A stretch of 64,000 bases of DNA from Streptococcus suis (GCA_022354845.1 CP031970.1:310001-374000), one strand, 5' to 3'. Counted from the stretch's first letter, positions 23,074 through 32,981 are shown. The notes: a model not told the origin generated them from the letters alone. Translations and numbers: made by a program.

Positions 23074-23784
23074 TTATCGGTTATTCGCTGAGATTTCAAA
23101 TTTATAGTATTTCCAATGTTTATAAGTTTCAGTATATTCGATAATTTCTCCACTAGCACTATTGGTTGTCAATTTATTCTGCAAAATAGTTGGTTGATTT
23201 GGATCAGTTTCTAACCCCTCAGCAATTTCCACGGGTGTTGGGAAGCTTACTTCGTTTGTTTCAACAAAGGGTTCTTCGAACATGTGGATATTAAAATCAA
23301 TTTTTAGACGCTGATAGATCGATTGGAAATGTTCAAGGGGAGCATCAGGCGTTTGAATATAACGTTGAGGTATATAAGAATTATGATAAATAAATGGAAT
23401 TCCGTCGGCTTTACGAATACGAACGATTTTATAATAGTAGTCATTCTTATCTAAGTTCAATTTCTCGAGAATTCGTGTATCATTTCCCTTCTGACAAGCA
23501 AGAACAATTACTTGCTCATTTTCAAGTGGGAAAATTTCAACATCTGAAAATTCAACCAAACGGCCCTTACGCGAACGGGAAACAAACGTACCCTTCCCTT
23601 GTTGGCGAATTAAATAACCATCTTTAACTAACTCATTGACAGCCCGAATAACAGTAATTGAACTTACATTGTATAACTTCGTTAATTCCGCTTCTGTATA
23701 AAATTTATCACCATTTTCAAATTTTCCCGAAATGATTTGTTGACGAAGACTATTCTGGATTAGTTGATATTTAGGGACTTTCAT
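23074..23784 (-). CDS. GntR/UTRA regulator of the adjacent beta-galactosidase/PTS locus
   Basis: This 236-aa protein has an N-terminal winged helix (FYTEAELTKLYNVSSITVIRAVNELVKDGYLIRQQGKG) and a UTRA domain. It is divergent from the GH35 beta-galactosidase gene and its PTS genes, as for the BgaR-like repressor that controls bgaC loci in other streptococci. AAGGAGG precedes the ATG on the minus strand. The regulator itself looks intact although its target genes are broken. Confidence 0.8.
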   Translation of the reverse strand: MKVPKYQLIQNSLRQQIISGKFENGDKFYTEAELTKLYNVSSITVIRAVNELVKDGYLIRQQGKGTFVSRSRKGRLVEFSDVEIFPLENEQVIVLACQKGNDTRILEKLNLDKNDYYYKIVRIRKADGIPFIYHNSYIPQRYIQTPDAPLEHFQSIYQRLKIDFNIHMFEEPFVETNEVSFPTPVEIAEGLETDPNQPTILQNKLTTNSASGEIIEYTETYKHWKYYKFEISANNR

Positions 23785-23804
23785 TTTATACCTCCTTTCT
23801 GTGA

Positions 23805-23816
23805 TTAGTATACTAA
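23805..23816. promoter_or_regulatory. Candidate operator in the regulator/beta-galactosidase intergenic region
   Basis: TTAGTATACTAA is a perfect 12-bp palindrome 21 bp before the GntR start. A half-similar ATTAGTATGAT lies near 23838. The AGTATACT core fits HutC-type GntR sites. Confidence 0.45.
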
Positions 23817-24001
23817 ATTATCTAACAAAAATCAAAAGATATTAGTATGATTCCGGAGCTTTTTTAGCAAAAATACCCATTTATTATTTTACATCTATTT
23901 GCTTAAAAAAATATAAAAATTTTTTCCAAAAGTACTGGACATAACCGCAAGAAAGAGTTGATATACTGATAGAAAAAATAAACGATTACATGGAGGTAGA
24001 A

Positions 24002-25779
24002 ATGAGTGATTTTCAGATAAAAGATCAATTCTATTTAGATGAAAAACCATTTAAAATATTATCTGGTGCAATTCACTATTTTCGAGTACATCCAGATGAC
24101 TGGTATCATTCTTTATTCAACCTAAAGGCTCTTGGGTTTAATACGGTTGAGACTTATGTTCCTTGGAATTTGCATGAGTCTAAAAAATGACATTTTTGTT
24201 TTGACGGAATTCTAGATGTTGAACGATTTCTAAGAATTGCTCAAGAACTAGGGCTTTATGCAATTGTACGTCCTTCCCCCCTATATTTGTGCAGAGTGGG
24301 AATGAGGTGGACTCCCCGCTTGGTTGATGAAGGAAGAGCTGAAAGTACGTTCGAGTGATCCTACGTATTTGAAGCACTTAGATGAATATTACGCTTCTCT
24401 TCTTCCTAAATTAGACAAGTTCCAGCTCGCATAAGGAGGAACCATTCTCATGTTTCAAGTTGAAAATGAGTATGGTTCCTATGGTAAAGAAAAAGACTAC
24501 TTAAAATCGGTTGCGAATTTGATGCGTAAACATGGTCTGACTGCTCCGTTCTTCACATCAGATGGTCTATGGAGAGCTTGTTTGCGTGCAGGTTCACTCA
24601 TTACTGATGATATATTGGTCACTGGAAATTTTGGTTCAAGAGCGAACGAAAATTTTCAGATGATGCAAGCTTTCTCTGATGAATATGAAAAGACTTGGCC
24701 ACTGATGTGCATGGGATTTTGGGGATGGATGGTTCAATCGCTGGGGTGATGAAGTGATTCGTCGTGAGCCAGAAGAACTAGCTCAGTCAGTCATGGATTG
24801 CATTGAACTTGGTTCGATTAATCTCTACATGTTTCACGAAGGTACGAACTTTGGTTTCATGAATGGATGCTCTGCGCGAGGTCAAATTGATTTGTCTCAG
24901 GTGACATCTTATGATTATGGTGCAATTCTAGATGAAGCTGGAAATCCAACGCAGAAGTTTTATATTCTTCAAAAGCTGATGATGGAAAGATATCCAGAAT
25001 TAGACTATGCAGAACCAATAGTGAAAAAAGCTAAGGCGTTTGAGCCAGCTGAGTTAGTGAATAGAGTTAGTTTGTTTGAAACCATTGATACCATCAGCGA
25101 GTGTTATCATTCATTCTATCCTAAGAATATGGAACAATTTGATCAATCCACTGGCTATATTCTCTATAAAACCTAATTGGAACAAGATAAGGAAGAAGTA
25201 GAACGTTTTCGTGTGATTGATGGTCGGGATCGGATTCATGTTTTTGCTGATGGGTGTAAGGTTACAACACAATATCAAACGGAGATTGGTGAAGGCATTA
25301 CGCTAGATTTCAAAAGCAAGCAATTGGATTTAGCTATTCTTGTGGAGAATATAGGACGTGTCAACTACGGCCACAAACTAACAGCTCCAACTCAATCTAA
25401 AGGATTGGGAAGAGGAGCGATGGCAGACCTGCACTTTATTGGAAACTGGAAAATCTATCCACTACCACTTGAGTCAATTTCAGCTCTTGATTATAGTAAG
25501 ACTTGGCAAGAAAATCAGCCTGCATTCTATCGCTATACTTGTAACTTGTCAGATTTGTCGGATGCTTACATATAAATTATAGTCTTTGGTAAAGGTGTTG
25601 TATTTGTAAACAATGTAAATATTGGACGTTTCTGGGAAAAAGGACCGATTCTCTATCTCTATATTCCAAACGGATACTTAAAGAAAGGAGAGAATGAAAT
25701 AGTCGTCTTTGAGACGGAAGGAAAATATAGAGAAAGATTATCTTTTTCTCAAGAACCCATCTATAAAGATTTAAAATAA
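24002..25779 (+). pseudogene. bgaC: GH35 beta-galactosidase (BgaC type), decayed
   Basis: The fragments together cover a complete BgaC-like protein, from MSDFQIKDQFYLDEKPFK to EPIYKDLK. At least six lesions break the frame: TGA at 24188, a frameshift near 24280-24300, one near 24430, one near 24720-24745, TAA at 25174 and TAA at 25573. The acid/base motif VENEYG is present. The nucleophile motif normally read MEFWDGW is MGFWGW here, so the catalytic glutamate codon (24714-24716) is glycine. The enzyme would have cleaved terminal beta-1,3-linked galactose. No function is expected. Confidence 0.92.
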
Positions 25780-25792
25780 AGGAGAAATGAGT

Positions 25793-26278
25793 ATGGCAAT
25801 TATTGCTACACGTATCGATGGTCGTTTGATTCATGGTCAAGTTGCTAACTTATGGACGACTAAATTGAATATTAGTCGTATTATGGTAATTGATGACGCA
25901 GTTGCTCAAAGCGACTTTGAAAAACAAGGATTGAAGTTGGCTTGTCCTCCAGGGGTAAAACTTTCTATTTTACCGATTGATAAAGCTGCAAATAATATTA
26001 AAGAAGGAAAATATGATACTCAACGCTTGCTTATTGCAGCACGTCGTCCTGAAAATTTCCTTCGCCTAGTGGAGTATGGTGTAAGCCTTCCTGAACATAA
26101 CGTTGGGAATATGTCTCAGACTCCTGAAACACGGTCTGTCACACGTTCAATCAATGTGGTAGATAAAGATATTGCAGATTTTGATGCATTGGCAGCTAAG
26201 GGTGTGAAGCTCTTCGCTCAAATGGTTCCTGGCGATTCACCTAAAGGCTTTATGCTATTATTGGATAAGGTTAGATAA
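25793..26278 (+). CDS. PTS mannose-family IIB component
   Basis: This protein of about 161 aa has the IIB phosphorylation motif RIDGRLIHGQVANLW (active-site His) and the family ending GFMLLLDKVR. In intact streptococcal bgaC loci, IIB, IIC, IID and IIA follow the beta-galactosidase and import the released sugar. Here IIB is intact but its partners have been deleted, so it cannot form a transporter on its own. The ATG at 25793 is preferred because AAAGGAG is 8 nt upstream; an ATG two codons earlier is too close to that site. Confidence 0.85.
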   Translation: MAIIATRIDGRLIHGQVANLWTTKLNISRIMVIDDAVAQSDFEKQGLKLACPPGVKLSILPIDKAANNIKEGKYDTQRLLIAARRPENFLRLVEYGVSLPEHNVGNMSQTPETRSVTRSINVVDKDIADFDALAAKGVKLFAQMVPGDSPKGFMLLLDKVR

Positions 26279-26319
26279 CATTCGGATTTTTTGAAAAATT
26301 TTAAAGGAGGATCACTATT

Positions 26320-26579
26320 ATGCAATGGTGGCAAATATTACTTTTAACACTCTACTCTGCTTACCAGATTTGTTGGGGGGAACACCAGCTAATGTAGTTT
26401 CTCGGAAATTACTCGATGGTGGTCAATTTGATCTATATGCAGGTATGAACATGCCTATGGTCATTGGTTTCTTGAACGGCGTTCTATTAGGTGAAGCTGT
26501 AGACTATGTGGAGTTTGGTAGAAGCAATTTAGTTCATGTCAATTCCTTATTAACAAGTAGCGAAGATGATGAGGAGTGA
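26320..26579 (+). pseudogene. PTS IIC/IIA deletion remnant
   Basis: A well-positioned AAAGGAGG and ATG (26320) open the first 17 codons of a IIC protein (MQWWQILLLTLYSAYQI). The sequence then switches, in another frame, to the C-terminal half of a mannose-type IIA (DLLGGTPANVVSRKLL ... LPMVIGF-like region to EDDEE). The junction lies near 26366-26374. Most of IIC, all of IID and the N-terminal half of IIA (with its active His) are missing. Confidence 0.85.
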
Positions 26580-26740
26580 AACAGTTCGGGGAACTGTTTC
26601 AGATGGTCACCTTGAAATAAGAAAGTGACCACAGAAAGCCCGAGCCCAGAAATAGGAGAGCGAGGGAAGTTCAAGTGACTGTTTCAGCCCGAGCCTAGAA
26701 ACGGGAGAACGAGGAAAGTCAGAGACTGTTTCGGTTGGAG
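26577..26740 (+). repeat. Interspersed repeat cluster (same family as at 18085)
   Basis: The array contains GTGAAACAGTTCGGGGAACTGTTTCAG, in pieces TGAAACAGT and ACTGTTTCAG, and then two or three related blocks of the form GCCCGAGCC.AGAAA..GGAGA.CGAGG (26640-26670 and 26690-26725) separated by ACTGTTTC. It has no coding potential. Confidence 0.75.
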
Positions 26741-26792
26741 ATTATCTTCGTCAAGTAAAAATAATACTGTAGTCAAATTTGCTTTAAGTATC

Positions 26793-26822
26793 CTGAGACT
26801 GGAGAAACCTGGTCTCTTTTTG
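26793..26822 (+). terminator. Terminator after the PTS remnant
   Basis: GAGACTGG-AGAAA-CCTGGTCTC (with a bulge) followed by TTTTT. Confidence 0.6.
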
Positions 26823-26969
26823 TATGGAGTATCATTTATCATATTTCTTGATACATTGCTCTATCCTATCATGTTGTGAAACCCCTTCCTACCATTCTTA
26901 ATCTATGGAGAGGAATAATGTGCCAGTGAATGAATCCATTCACAGAGAGATCAAAAACAAAAATGACCA

Positions 26970-26984
26970 AATTTTCTGAAAATT
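26970..26984. promoter_or_regulatory. CodY box upstream of ilvD
   Basis: AATTTTCTGAAAATT matches the published CodY consensus AATTTTCWGAAAATT at all 15 positions. It ends 2 bp before the -35 hexamer TTGACA of the ilvD promoter, a position suited to repression in the presence of branched-chain amino acids and GTP. Confidence 0.85.
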
Positions 26985-26986
26985 TA

Positions 26987-27014
26987 TTGACATTCACTTT
27001 TAAAGTGGTAACAT
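26987..27014 (+). promoter_or_regulatory. ilvD promoter
   Basis: TTGACA and TAACAT are separated by 16 bp, about 40 bp before the ilvD start. Confidence 0.65.
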
Positions 27015-27052
27015 GTTATGTGAGGAATCATTTTAAATACAAGGAGAATCCA

Positions 27053-28756
27053 ATGAGAAGTGATATGATAAAAATCGGGATTGATAAGGCTCCTGCGCGT
27101 GGCTTATTATACGCGACAGGACAAGTGAAGTCTGCAAAGGATTTTCAAAAACCCTTTATTGCGATTTGCAATTCCTACATCGATATTGTACCTGGACATG
27201 TACATTTGAGAGAGTTGGCGGATGTGGCAAAAGAAGCGATAAGGGAAGCTGGTGGGATTCCGTTTGAGTTTAACACCATTGGAGTTGATGACGGTATTGC
27301 CATGGGGCACATTGGAATGAGATATAGTTTGCCTTCAAGGGAATTGATAGCAGATGCGGCTGAAACAGTCATCAATGCGCATTGGTTTGATGGAGTTTTT
27401 TATATTCCAAACTGCGATAAGATTACCCCTGGAATGATTTTAGCAGCTATGCGAACCAATGTTCCGGCAGTATTTTGTTCTGGAGGACCTATGAAGGGTG
27501 GTGTCGATATGACAGGGCATCATGCCAGCCTTTCTAGTCTATTTGAGGCAGTTGGTAGCTACCAAGCTGGGGAAATGTCAGAACAGGAGTTTGAATTTCT
27601 AGAAAAAAATGCTTGTCCGACTTGCGGTTCTTGTTCGGGAATGTTTACAGCCAATTCAATGAATTGTTTGATGGAGGTATTGGGACTTGCATTGCCAGGG
27701 AATGGTACAATTCTTGCAGTGTCGGATGAACGACGAGAACTTGTTCGCCAAGCTGCCAAATACTTAATGGAAAATATTAAAAAGAATATTAAACCTAGAG
27801 ACATTGTAACGAAAGAAGCAATAGATGATGCGTTTGCTTTGGATATGGCAATGGGAGGGTCAACGAATACAGTATTACACACGCTAGCCATTGCCAGAGA
27901 AGCTGGGATTCCCTATGATTTGAAAGATATTAATGAAATCGCTGAAAAAACACCTTACCTCTCTAAATTATCTCCGTCATCAGCTTACACTATGCATGAT
28001 GTACATGAGGCGGGAGGGGTTTCAGCGATTATCAATCAATTGATTAAGAATGGTTCTATCAAAGGGGATCGCATAACTGTAACCGGTAGAACTTTGAAAG
28101 AGAATGTTTCAGGTTGTGAGATTAAGAATGAAGAGGTTATTCATCCATTAGATCATCCATACTCACCAGTTGGTGGCTTATCCATTCTTTATGGGAATAT
28201 TGCCCAAGATGGTTCCGTTATTAAGGTAGGTGGGGTAGACCCTTCTGTAAAAACATTTAAAGGTGAGGCTCTTTGCTTTGATTCTCAAGATGAAGCGCTT
28301 GAGGCAATTGATAATGGTACAGTTCAGAAAGGTCATGTTGTTGTGATTCGTTACGAGGGGCCACAAGGCGGACCTGGGATGCCAGAAATGTTAGCTCCTA
28401 CTTCAAAAATTGTCGGTCGAGGTTTGGGGAAAGATGTTGCACTTATAACGGATGGTCGTTTCTCTGGTGCAACTAGAGGGATTGCGATTGGTCACGTCTC
28501 TCCAGAGGCAGCTGCTGGTGGAAATATTGCTTTGATAGAGGATGGAGATGAGATAGCGATTGATTTGATCAATCGCACGATAGATGTTCTTGTGGATGAT
28601 GAAGTACTTGCTGAACGTCGTCGTCACTTAAAATCATTCAAGCCTAAAATAGCAAGTGGTTGGCTGCGTCGTTATACACGTTTTGCTTCTTCGGCCAACT
28701 TTGGTGGTTCGATGATGACCGATGAGGAGTTTGCAGAACGCCAAGCAGAGCGCTAG
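27053..28756 (+). CDS. ilvD: Dihydroxy-acid dehydratase
   Basis: This 567-aa Fe-S enzyme of valine, leucine and isoleucine synthesis converts 2,3-dihydroxy acids to 2-keto acids. Cluster-ligand and active-site regions are visible: [44 protein letters not shown] and GRFSGATRG. The ATG at 27053 follows AAGGAGAATCC and gives the family-typical N-terminus; an upstream extension would run through the promoter. It stands alone rather than with ilvBNC. The CodY box implies nutritional repression. Confidence 0.96.
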   Translation: MRSDMIKIGIDKAPARGLLYATGQVKSAKDFQKPFIAICNSYIDIVPGHVHLRELADVAKEAIREAGGIPFEFNTIGVDDGIAMGHIGMRYSLPSRELIADAAETVINAHWFDGVFYIPNCDKITPGMILAAMRTNVPAVFCSGGPMKGGVDMTGHHASLSSLFEAVGSYQAGEMSEQEFEFLEKNACPTCGSCSGMFTANSMNCLMEVLGLALPGNGTILAVSDERRELVRQAAKYLMENIKKNIKPRDIVTKEAIDDAFALDMAMGGSTNTVLHTLAIAREAGIPYDLKDINEIAEKTPYLSKLSPSSAYTMHDVHEAGGVSAIINQLIKNGSIKGDRITVTGRTLKENVSGCEIKNEEVIHPLDHPYSPVGGLSILYGNIAQDGSVIKVGGVDPSVKTFKGEALCFDSQDEALEAIDNGTVQKGHVVVIRYEGPQGGPGMPEMLAPTSKIVGRGLGKDVALITDGRFSGATRGIAIGHVSPEAAAGGNIALIEDGDEIAIDLINRTIDVLVDDEVLAERRRHLKSFKPKIASGWLRRYTRFASSANFGGSMMTDEEFAERQAER

Positions 28757-28775
28757 AGTAATTAGTATAAAATGA

Positions 28776-28803
28776 AAAAGGAATTCTTGTAGATTCCTTT
28801 TCC
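28776..28803 (+). terminator. ilvD terminator
   Basis: AAAAGGAAT pairs with ATTCCTTTT around an 8-nt loop shortly after the ilvD stop. Confidence 0.75.
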
Positions 28804-28931
28804 TCACGTTTAAAGTGGTTAGCCCTCTTTGTGATTTTTACATACTTTTTTGTATGATATTTTGCTTAGAGGGCGGAATACTTTGCAAGCATAAATCAAC
28901 TCAAAAGATTTCAAAAAGTAATTAAAAAGTA

Positions 28932-28960
28932 TTGACAAGGCCCCCTCCTCATGTTATACT
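28932..28960 (+). promoter_or_regulatory. tRNA-Leu promoter
   Basis: Consensus TTGACA and TATACT are separated by 17 bp, ending 14 bp before the tRNA. Confidence 0.85.
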
Positions 28961-28974
28961 AATTCTTGTGTTGA

Positions 28975-29060
28975 GCGGGGATGGCGGAATTGGCAGACGC
29001 GCAGGACTAAGGATCCTGTGACCGCTTTAGGTCGTGTGGGTTCAAGTCCCACTCTCCGCA
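28975..29060 (+). tRNA. tRNA-Leu(AAG)
   Basis: An 86-nt class-II tRNA with acceptor GCGGGGA/TCTCCGC, anticodon AAG (ACTAAGGAT) and a long variable arm. It is a solitary gene with its own promoter and terminator. Confidence 0.93.
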
Positions 29061-29064
29061 TAGT

Positions 29065-29090
29065 AGACTAGCTGAGGCTAGTCTTTTTTT
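29065..29090 (+). terminator. tRNA-Leu terminator
   Basis: AGACTAGC-TGAG-GCTAGTCT followed by a long T run directly after the tRNA. Confidence 0.9.
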
Positions 29091-29280
29091 GTTTTGTAAT
29101 AATATGAGTGGTTACACTACCCCCTTTTCTACCGTTTGTTGTCCAATTTGCAGGGAGTTTCATGAAAATACATGTGAAAGTTTTCTCAAAAATATGGTTT
29201 CAACTAGCATTTTCAAAATAAAAATGGTAGAATAGAGGAGTATGAGGTGCAACCTCAAAAAATATTAGGAGGCTTTCGAA

Positions 29281-30162
29281 ATGCCATTAGTTTCAGCAGA
29301 AAAATTTATCCAAGCAGCGCGTGAAAACGGTTATGCAGTTGGTGGATTTAACACAAACAACCTTGAGTGGACTCAAGCTATCTTGCGTGCAGCAGAAGCG
29401 AAACAAGCTCCTGTTCTTATCCAAACTTCAATGGGTGCAGCTAAGTACATGGGTGGTTACAAAGTAGCTCGTAACTTGATTGCAGACTTGATTGAATCAA
29501 TGAACATCACAGTTCCAGTTGCTATTCACCTTGACCATGGTCACTACGAAGATGCTCTTGAATGTATCGAAGTTGGTTATACTTCTATCATGTTTGATGG
29601 TTCACACCTTCCAGTAGAAGAAAACCTTGCAAAAGCTAAAGAAGTTGTAGAATTGGCACACGCTAAAGGTATCTCAGTTGAAGCTGAAGTAGGTACTATC
29701 GGTGGTGAAGAAGATGGTATCGTTGGTAGCGGTGAATTGGCTCCAATCGAAGATGCAGTAGCAATGGTTGAAACTGGTATTGACTTCTTGGCAGCAGGTA
29801 TCGGTAACATCCACGGCCCATACCCAGCAAACTGGGAAGGTCTTGATCTTGACCACTTGCGTAAATTGACTGAAGCTGTACCTGGTTTCCCAATCGTATT
29901 GCACGGTGGTTCTGGTATTCCAGATGAGCAAATCCAAGCAGCAATCAAATTGGGTGTTGCTAAAGTTAACGTTAATACTGAGTGCCAAATCGCATTCGCA
30001 AACGCAACTCGTAAATTTGCAGCAGCTTATGAAGCAAACGAAGCAGAATACGATAAGAAAAAACTCTTTGACCCACGTAAATTCTTGGCAGACGGCGTGA
30101 AAGCTATCCAAGCTTCTGTTGAAGAACGTATTGACGTATTCGGTTCAGCAAACAAAGCTTAA
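29281..30162 (+). CDS. fba: Class II fructose-bisphosphate aldolase
   Basis: This 293-aa zinc-dependent aldolase of glycolysis has the metal-binding HLDHGHYEDAL, EAEVGTIGGEEDG, AAGIGNIHGPYP and the C-terminal HGGSGIPDEQI followed by VAKVNVNTE. Codon use is strongly biased towards highly expressed codons, as expected for this abundant enzyme. AGGAGGC lies before the ATG. A small TGAGGTGCAACCTCA hairpin occurs in its leader (29243-29257). Confidence 0.97.
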   Translation: MPLVSAEKFIQAARENGYAVGGFNTNNLEWTQAILRAAEAKQAPVLIQTSMGAAKYMGGYKVARNLIADLIESMNITVPVAIHLDHGHYEDALECIEVGYTSIMFDGSHLPVEENLAKAKEVVELAHAKGISVEAEVGTIGGEEDGIVGSGELAPIEDAVAMVETGIDFLAAGIGNIHGPYPANWEGLDLDHLRKLTEAVPGFPIVLHGGSGIPDEQIQAAIKLGVAKVNVNTECQIAFANATRKFAAAYEANEAEYDKKKLFDPRKFLADGVKAIQASVEERIDVFGSANKA

Positions 30163-30187
30163 TCAGTTTATAAAACATGATTAAATC

Positions 30188-30217
30188 AAGGTTTATCCGA
30201 AAGGGTAAGCCTTTTTA
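30188..30217 (+). terminator. fba terminator
   Basis: AAGGTTTATCC-GAAA-GGGTAAGCCTT (with a G-T pair) and a T run. It marks the chromosome side of the element junction, because foreign DNA begins within the next 60 bp. Confidence 0.8.
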
Positions 30218-30261
30218 GTATGATTTTGCCCCCAATTTGCCCCCATTAATACTTTGATGAG

Positions 30262-31614
30262 TTATTGCTGAGTTAATGAATCAATTAGAGGTGTGATTGT
30301 GTCTTTTGTCTTTTGAGTTACATGGAGATATATATTAGTAACTCTACTTCCTCTATTATGCCCTACTCGATCTTGAATAGCTTCAAGTGGAACGCCTTGT
30401 TCTGCAAGAAAACTTATATGAGTATGCCTGAAGATATGAGTTGAAATATGTTTATTAAAACTTATCTTTTCATCAATATTTATACCGACACGTCTTTGAT
30501 TGCCTTTTTTATTCTTCTTCCCATTTTGAGAAGAGTTTAGAAAATTATTTAGAACACTATAATGTAAAGGGGATCCATTGAAATCTGGTTTGTTTTTACT
30601 TTTAGATGTAAAAATCCAACCGTTATCTTTGTAGTCAGGGTTGAATTGAATATGCTTAATGTTTTCTTCAATTTCTTCACGAAGTATCTCAATTGCTCTA
30701 TCTGAAAGTTGAACCTTTCTATAGCTTTGTAAGTTTTTTACATTTCCTTCGTAATTAGATTCTGAAGCTCCAGAATGAGTAGCTCGACTTCTAATTACAG
30801 AAGCTATTTTTTTATCAAAATCAATAGTTTCAATTTTTAAGCCTAAAACTTCACTAATTCTCATACCAGTAAGTGCCTGGAACTCAAATATTCTTGCGTA
30901 TTGTTCGTTATATTTTTTAACTATCTCTAAGACCTCCCTAAGTTCCGATGACTCTAAGTAATAATCTTCAATATTTTTCTCCTTAAGAATTTTAATCTCT
31001 TCCTCAAGTCCTTTTTTGCCAATTGTAATGTAGGGCATAGGATTCTGGTCTGGAGAGATAAAGTTATTAGCAATTGCGTATTTAAAAATAGATGATAAAT
31101 CTGATTTTACACTTTGAGCTATTCTTTTGTGACTTCCGATAGGATATAAAGAATCGATAAAGTTTTTAATTAAATTTGTAGGGATATTTTTTATTAGGGT
31201 CTCTTGAGGAATATACTTTTGAATATGATTTCTATACCTACCCTCCTCACCTGCTAATGTTTTAGGTTGAACCAACTTCTGATTTAATCTTTCTTGATGC
31301 CATAAGGTCCAAACTTCATTTAAAGTTATATTTTCTTTATCTTTGAGTGATTTTTTTGTTATTTCTTCAAACGTTTCATTTGCTTTAATTTGGAGCTCCT
31401 TATAAACTAAAGATTTTATTTGAGGAGATATTTTTATTTTTCCATTTTCATCTGCTTTATTTGGAACAGTATACCATTCTGAGAGAATTTCACGCCTTTT
31501 TTCTGTTAGAGGGTTAATAAAGCGGGTCCTGAATTTAACATCTACATAACCTTTTTTAGATGATTTTTTTATACTCTTCTGAACAATAGAGTGGAGGCGG
31601 ATATTATTCATCAA
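30262..31614 (-). CDS. int: Tyrosine recombinase (ICE integrase)
   Basis: This 450-aa phage-type integrase has an N-terminal arm-binding domain, a SAM-like core-binding domain (residues about 105-200) and a catalytic domain. The R-H-R-H-Y set is visible: TGMRISEVLG, HIFRHTH, GHNRGSRVT and the nucleophile in NIYLHVT. Its 3' end faces fba, so one attachment site should lie at about 30215-30265 (the G/C-rich TTGCCCCCAATTTGCCCCCA is next to the stop). It drives integration of the conjugative element that begins here. Confidence 0.93.
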   Translation of the reverse strand: MMNNIRLHSIVQKSIKKSSKKGYVDVKFRTRFINPLTEKRREILSEWYTVPNKADENGKIKISPQIKSLVYKELQIKANETFEEITKKSLKDKENITLNEVWTLWHQERLNQKLVQPKTLAGEEGRYRNHIQKYIPQETLIKNIPTNLIKNFIDSLYPIGSHKRIAQSVKSDLSSIFKYAIANNFISPDQNPMPYITIGKKGLEEEIKILKEKNIEDYYLESSELREVLEIVKKYNEQYARIFEFQALTGMRISEVLGLKIETIDFDKKIASVIRSRATHSGASESNYEGNVKNLQSYRKVQLSDRAIEILREEIEENIKHIQFNPDYKDNGWIFTSKSKNKPDFNGSPLHYSVLNNFLNSSQNGKKNKKGNQRRVGINIDEKISFNKHISTHIFRHTHISFLAEQGVPLEAIQDRVGHNRGSRVTNIYLHVTQKTKDTITPLIDSLTQQ

Positions 31615-31859
31615 CTTACCTCCTTATATCTTTTGTTTTGTCTAAATCGCAAAAACATCAAAAAACCATTGAAGTTTATCCACACTGTTCTATGTCCAGA
31701 GTTAATGACATATTCTGCAAAAGTTGGATGTAGTCTCATTTCAGTTAGTAGATTATTAAGGGTTTTTAATTTTAATCCTTCAAATCGTTTTATTAAAGCC
31801 ATTTTATCTCCCCATTCTGCTTCACAGTTTTCCACAGGTACATATTTTATTTTTAGCAT
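31611..31859 (-). CDS. Small integrase-linked protein, probable excisionase-like factor
   Basis: This 82-aa protein contains ALIKRFEGLKLKTLNNLL and a conserved-looking WINFNGFLMFLRFRQNKRYKE end. It overlaps the integrase start by 4 nt (ATGA), the usual position of excisionase genes. I do not recognise a defined DNA-binding fold, so the role is inferred from position and size. A TTTCTAAC... AGGAACTAA-type site (AGAAAGGAAC) precedes the ATG. Confidence 0.6.
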   Translation of the reverse strand: MLKIKYVPVENCEAEWGDKMALIKRFEGLKLKTLNNLLTEMRLHPTFAEYVINSGHRTVWINFNGFLMFLRFRQNKRYKEVS

Positions 31860-31877
31860 ATTAGTTCCTTTCTAATT

Positions 31878-32981
31878 TTATTTCCCAATCACATAAGTGA
31901 ATTGTTTAGCTATTTGTGCATCAAAGACTCGATACGAGATAACCCCCAGACCTTGAACATTTGATTCAGAGATTAATATTGAACCGTCAGGCTTGACTTG
32001 CTCCACAAAGGCGATGTGTCCATAATACGGATGAGAACCGCCTTCACCAGGTGAAAAGCAGATTGCTGAATGTTTGGTTGGTGTTCTAGTGGTCTGATAG
32101 CCTGGTTTGTATTTCCAATCCCCACCGTTTCCCATGTATGGATCAAAAGTAATTCCGAGTTCTCGTCCTCGATTCCAAACAAACCAAGTACACTGCCCCC
32201 AAGGGTATGAACTCGTGATATAGGATGAACTATCAATCGCTTTAGTAAGATTATAACCAGCAGGGATATTACCAGAAGTTACTCCACCTCCAGTTCTTGA
32301 ACCAGACGTTTTAGGTGGTTCTGGAGTTCCACCATGTTCATCTATCCATTTATCTAATTTTTCCATCACCTCAGCACGTCCTTTTCCAGAACCAGAGGTG
32401 TCCGTAAAATATACCCCTCCGTCTCGAGCGACGTTCACAGTACCATTGGCATTTTTCTTTGCTTTTTCATCTTGGATTTTAAAGGTCTCATTACGATTAT
32501 TAATAATGGATACTCTTGTTAATGCAACAACCGCTGTTTCATCATTATAGTTTGAAGCATTGTCAGGATTTGAGTCAAAGGCTCCATAACCAAACATATT
32601 AGCTCCAGGTTTAGTTGCTACACCAGCAGTCCCAAATGAACTTTCCATCTGAGCGATAGCAACTATAGCACGAACATCTAGTCCTGATTTATTAGACCAC
32701 TCTAAAAGTTTTGTACCGTTGATACGGGTTTTGTCATAGGCAATTCCAGTTGAATCTAGAAATCCATCAAGTTGTTCGGCAGTAATACCATATCGATGGA
32801 TTAAAATGTTGTGAGTATAGGCATCACCATTTGACCAATGGTCTACATACTGAACTCCGTCTAGAGTGGAAGCTGACCCACTGTTTGAAGTTGAACCAGC
32901 ACCTATAAAAAGAAAAAGCACCGCTAATAGTGGTGCTAGTAATAGAGTAAGACAGCCAAAACGTTTAACAAACCACTTCAT
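31878..32981 (-). CDS. ICE cell-wall hydrolase, glucosaminidase-like plus CHAP
   Basis: This 367-aa protein has an N-terminal membrane anchor (residues about 10-28), a lysozyme/glucosaminidase-like domain (AIVAIAQMESSFGTAG ... MFGYGAFDS), a Gly/Ser linker, and a C-terminal CHAP amidase domain with catalytic Cys in YPWGQCTWFVWNRG and His in GHIAFVEQV. It is the VirB1-like enzyme that opens peptidoglycan for the type IV secretion channel. It is followed after 2 nt by the upstream VirB6-like gene's stop, so they are co-transcribed. Confidence 0.9.
   Translation of the reverse strand: MKWFVKRFGCLTLLLAPLLAVLFLFIGAGSTSNSGSASTLDGVQYVDHWSNGDAYTHNILIHRYGITAEQLDGFLDSTGIAYDKTRINGTKLLEWSNKSGLDVRAIVAIAQMESSFGTAGVATKPGANMFGYGAFDSNPDNASNYNDETAVVALTRVSIINNRNETFKIQDEKAKKNANGTVNVARDGGVYFTDTSGSGKGRAEVMEKLDKWIDEHGGTPEPPKTSGSRTGGGVTSGNIPAGYNLTKAIDSSSYITSSYPWGQCTWFVWNRGRELGITFDPYMGNGGDWKYKPGYQTTRTPTKHSAICFSPGEGGSHPYYGHIAFVEQVKPDGSILISESNVQGLGVISYRVFDAQIAKQFTYVIGK

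Noticed and set aside
26883..27052. Upstream extension of ilvD, and a T-box or leader riboswitch
   Set aside because: The extension would read through the CodY box and promoter; no T-box or specifier-like structure is visible.
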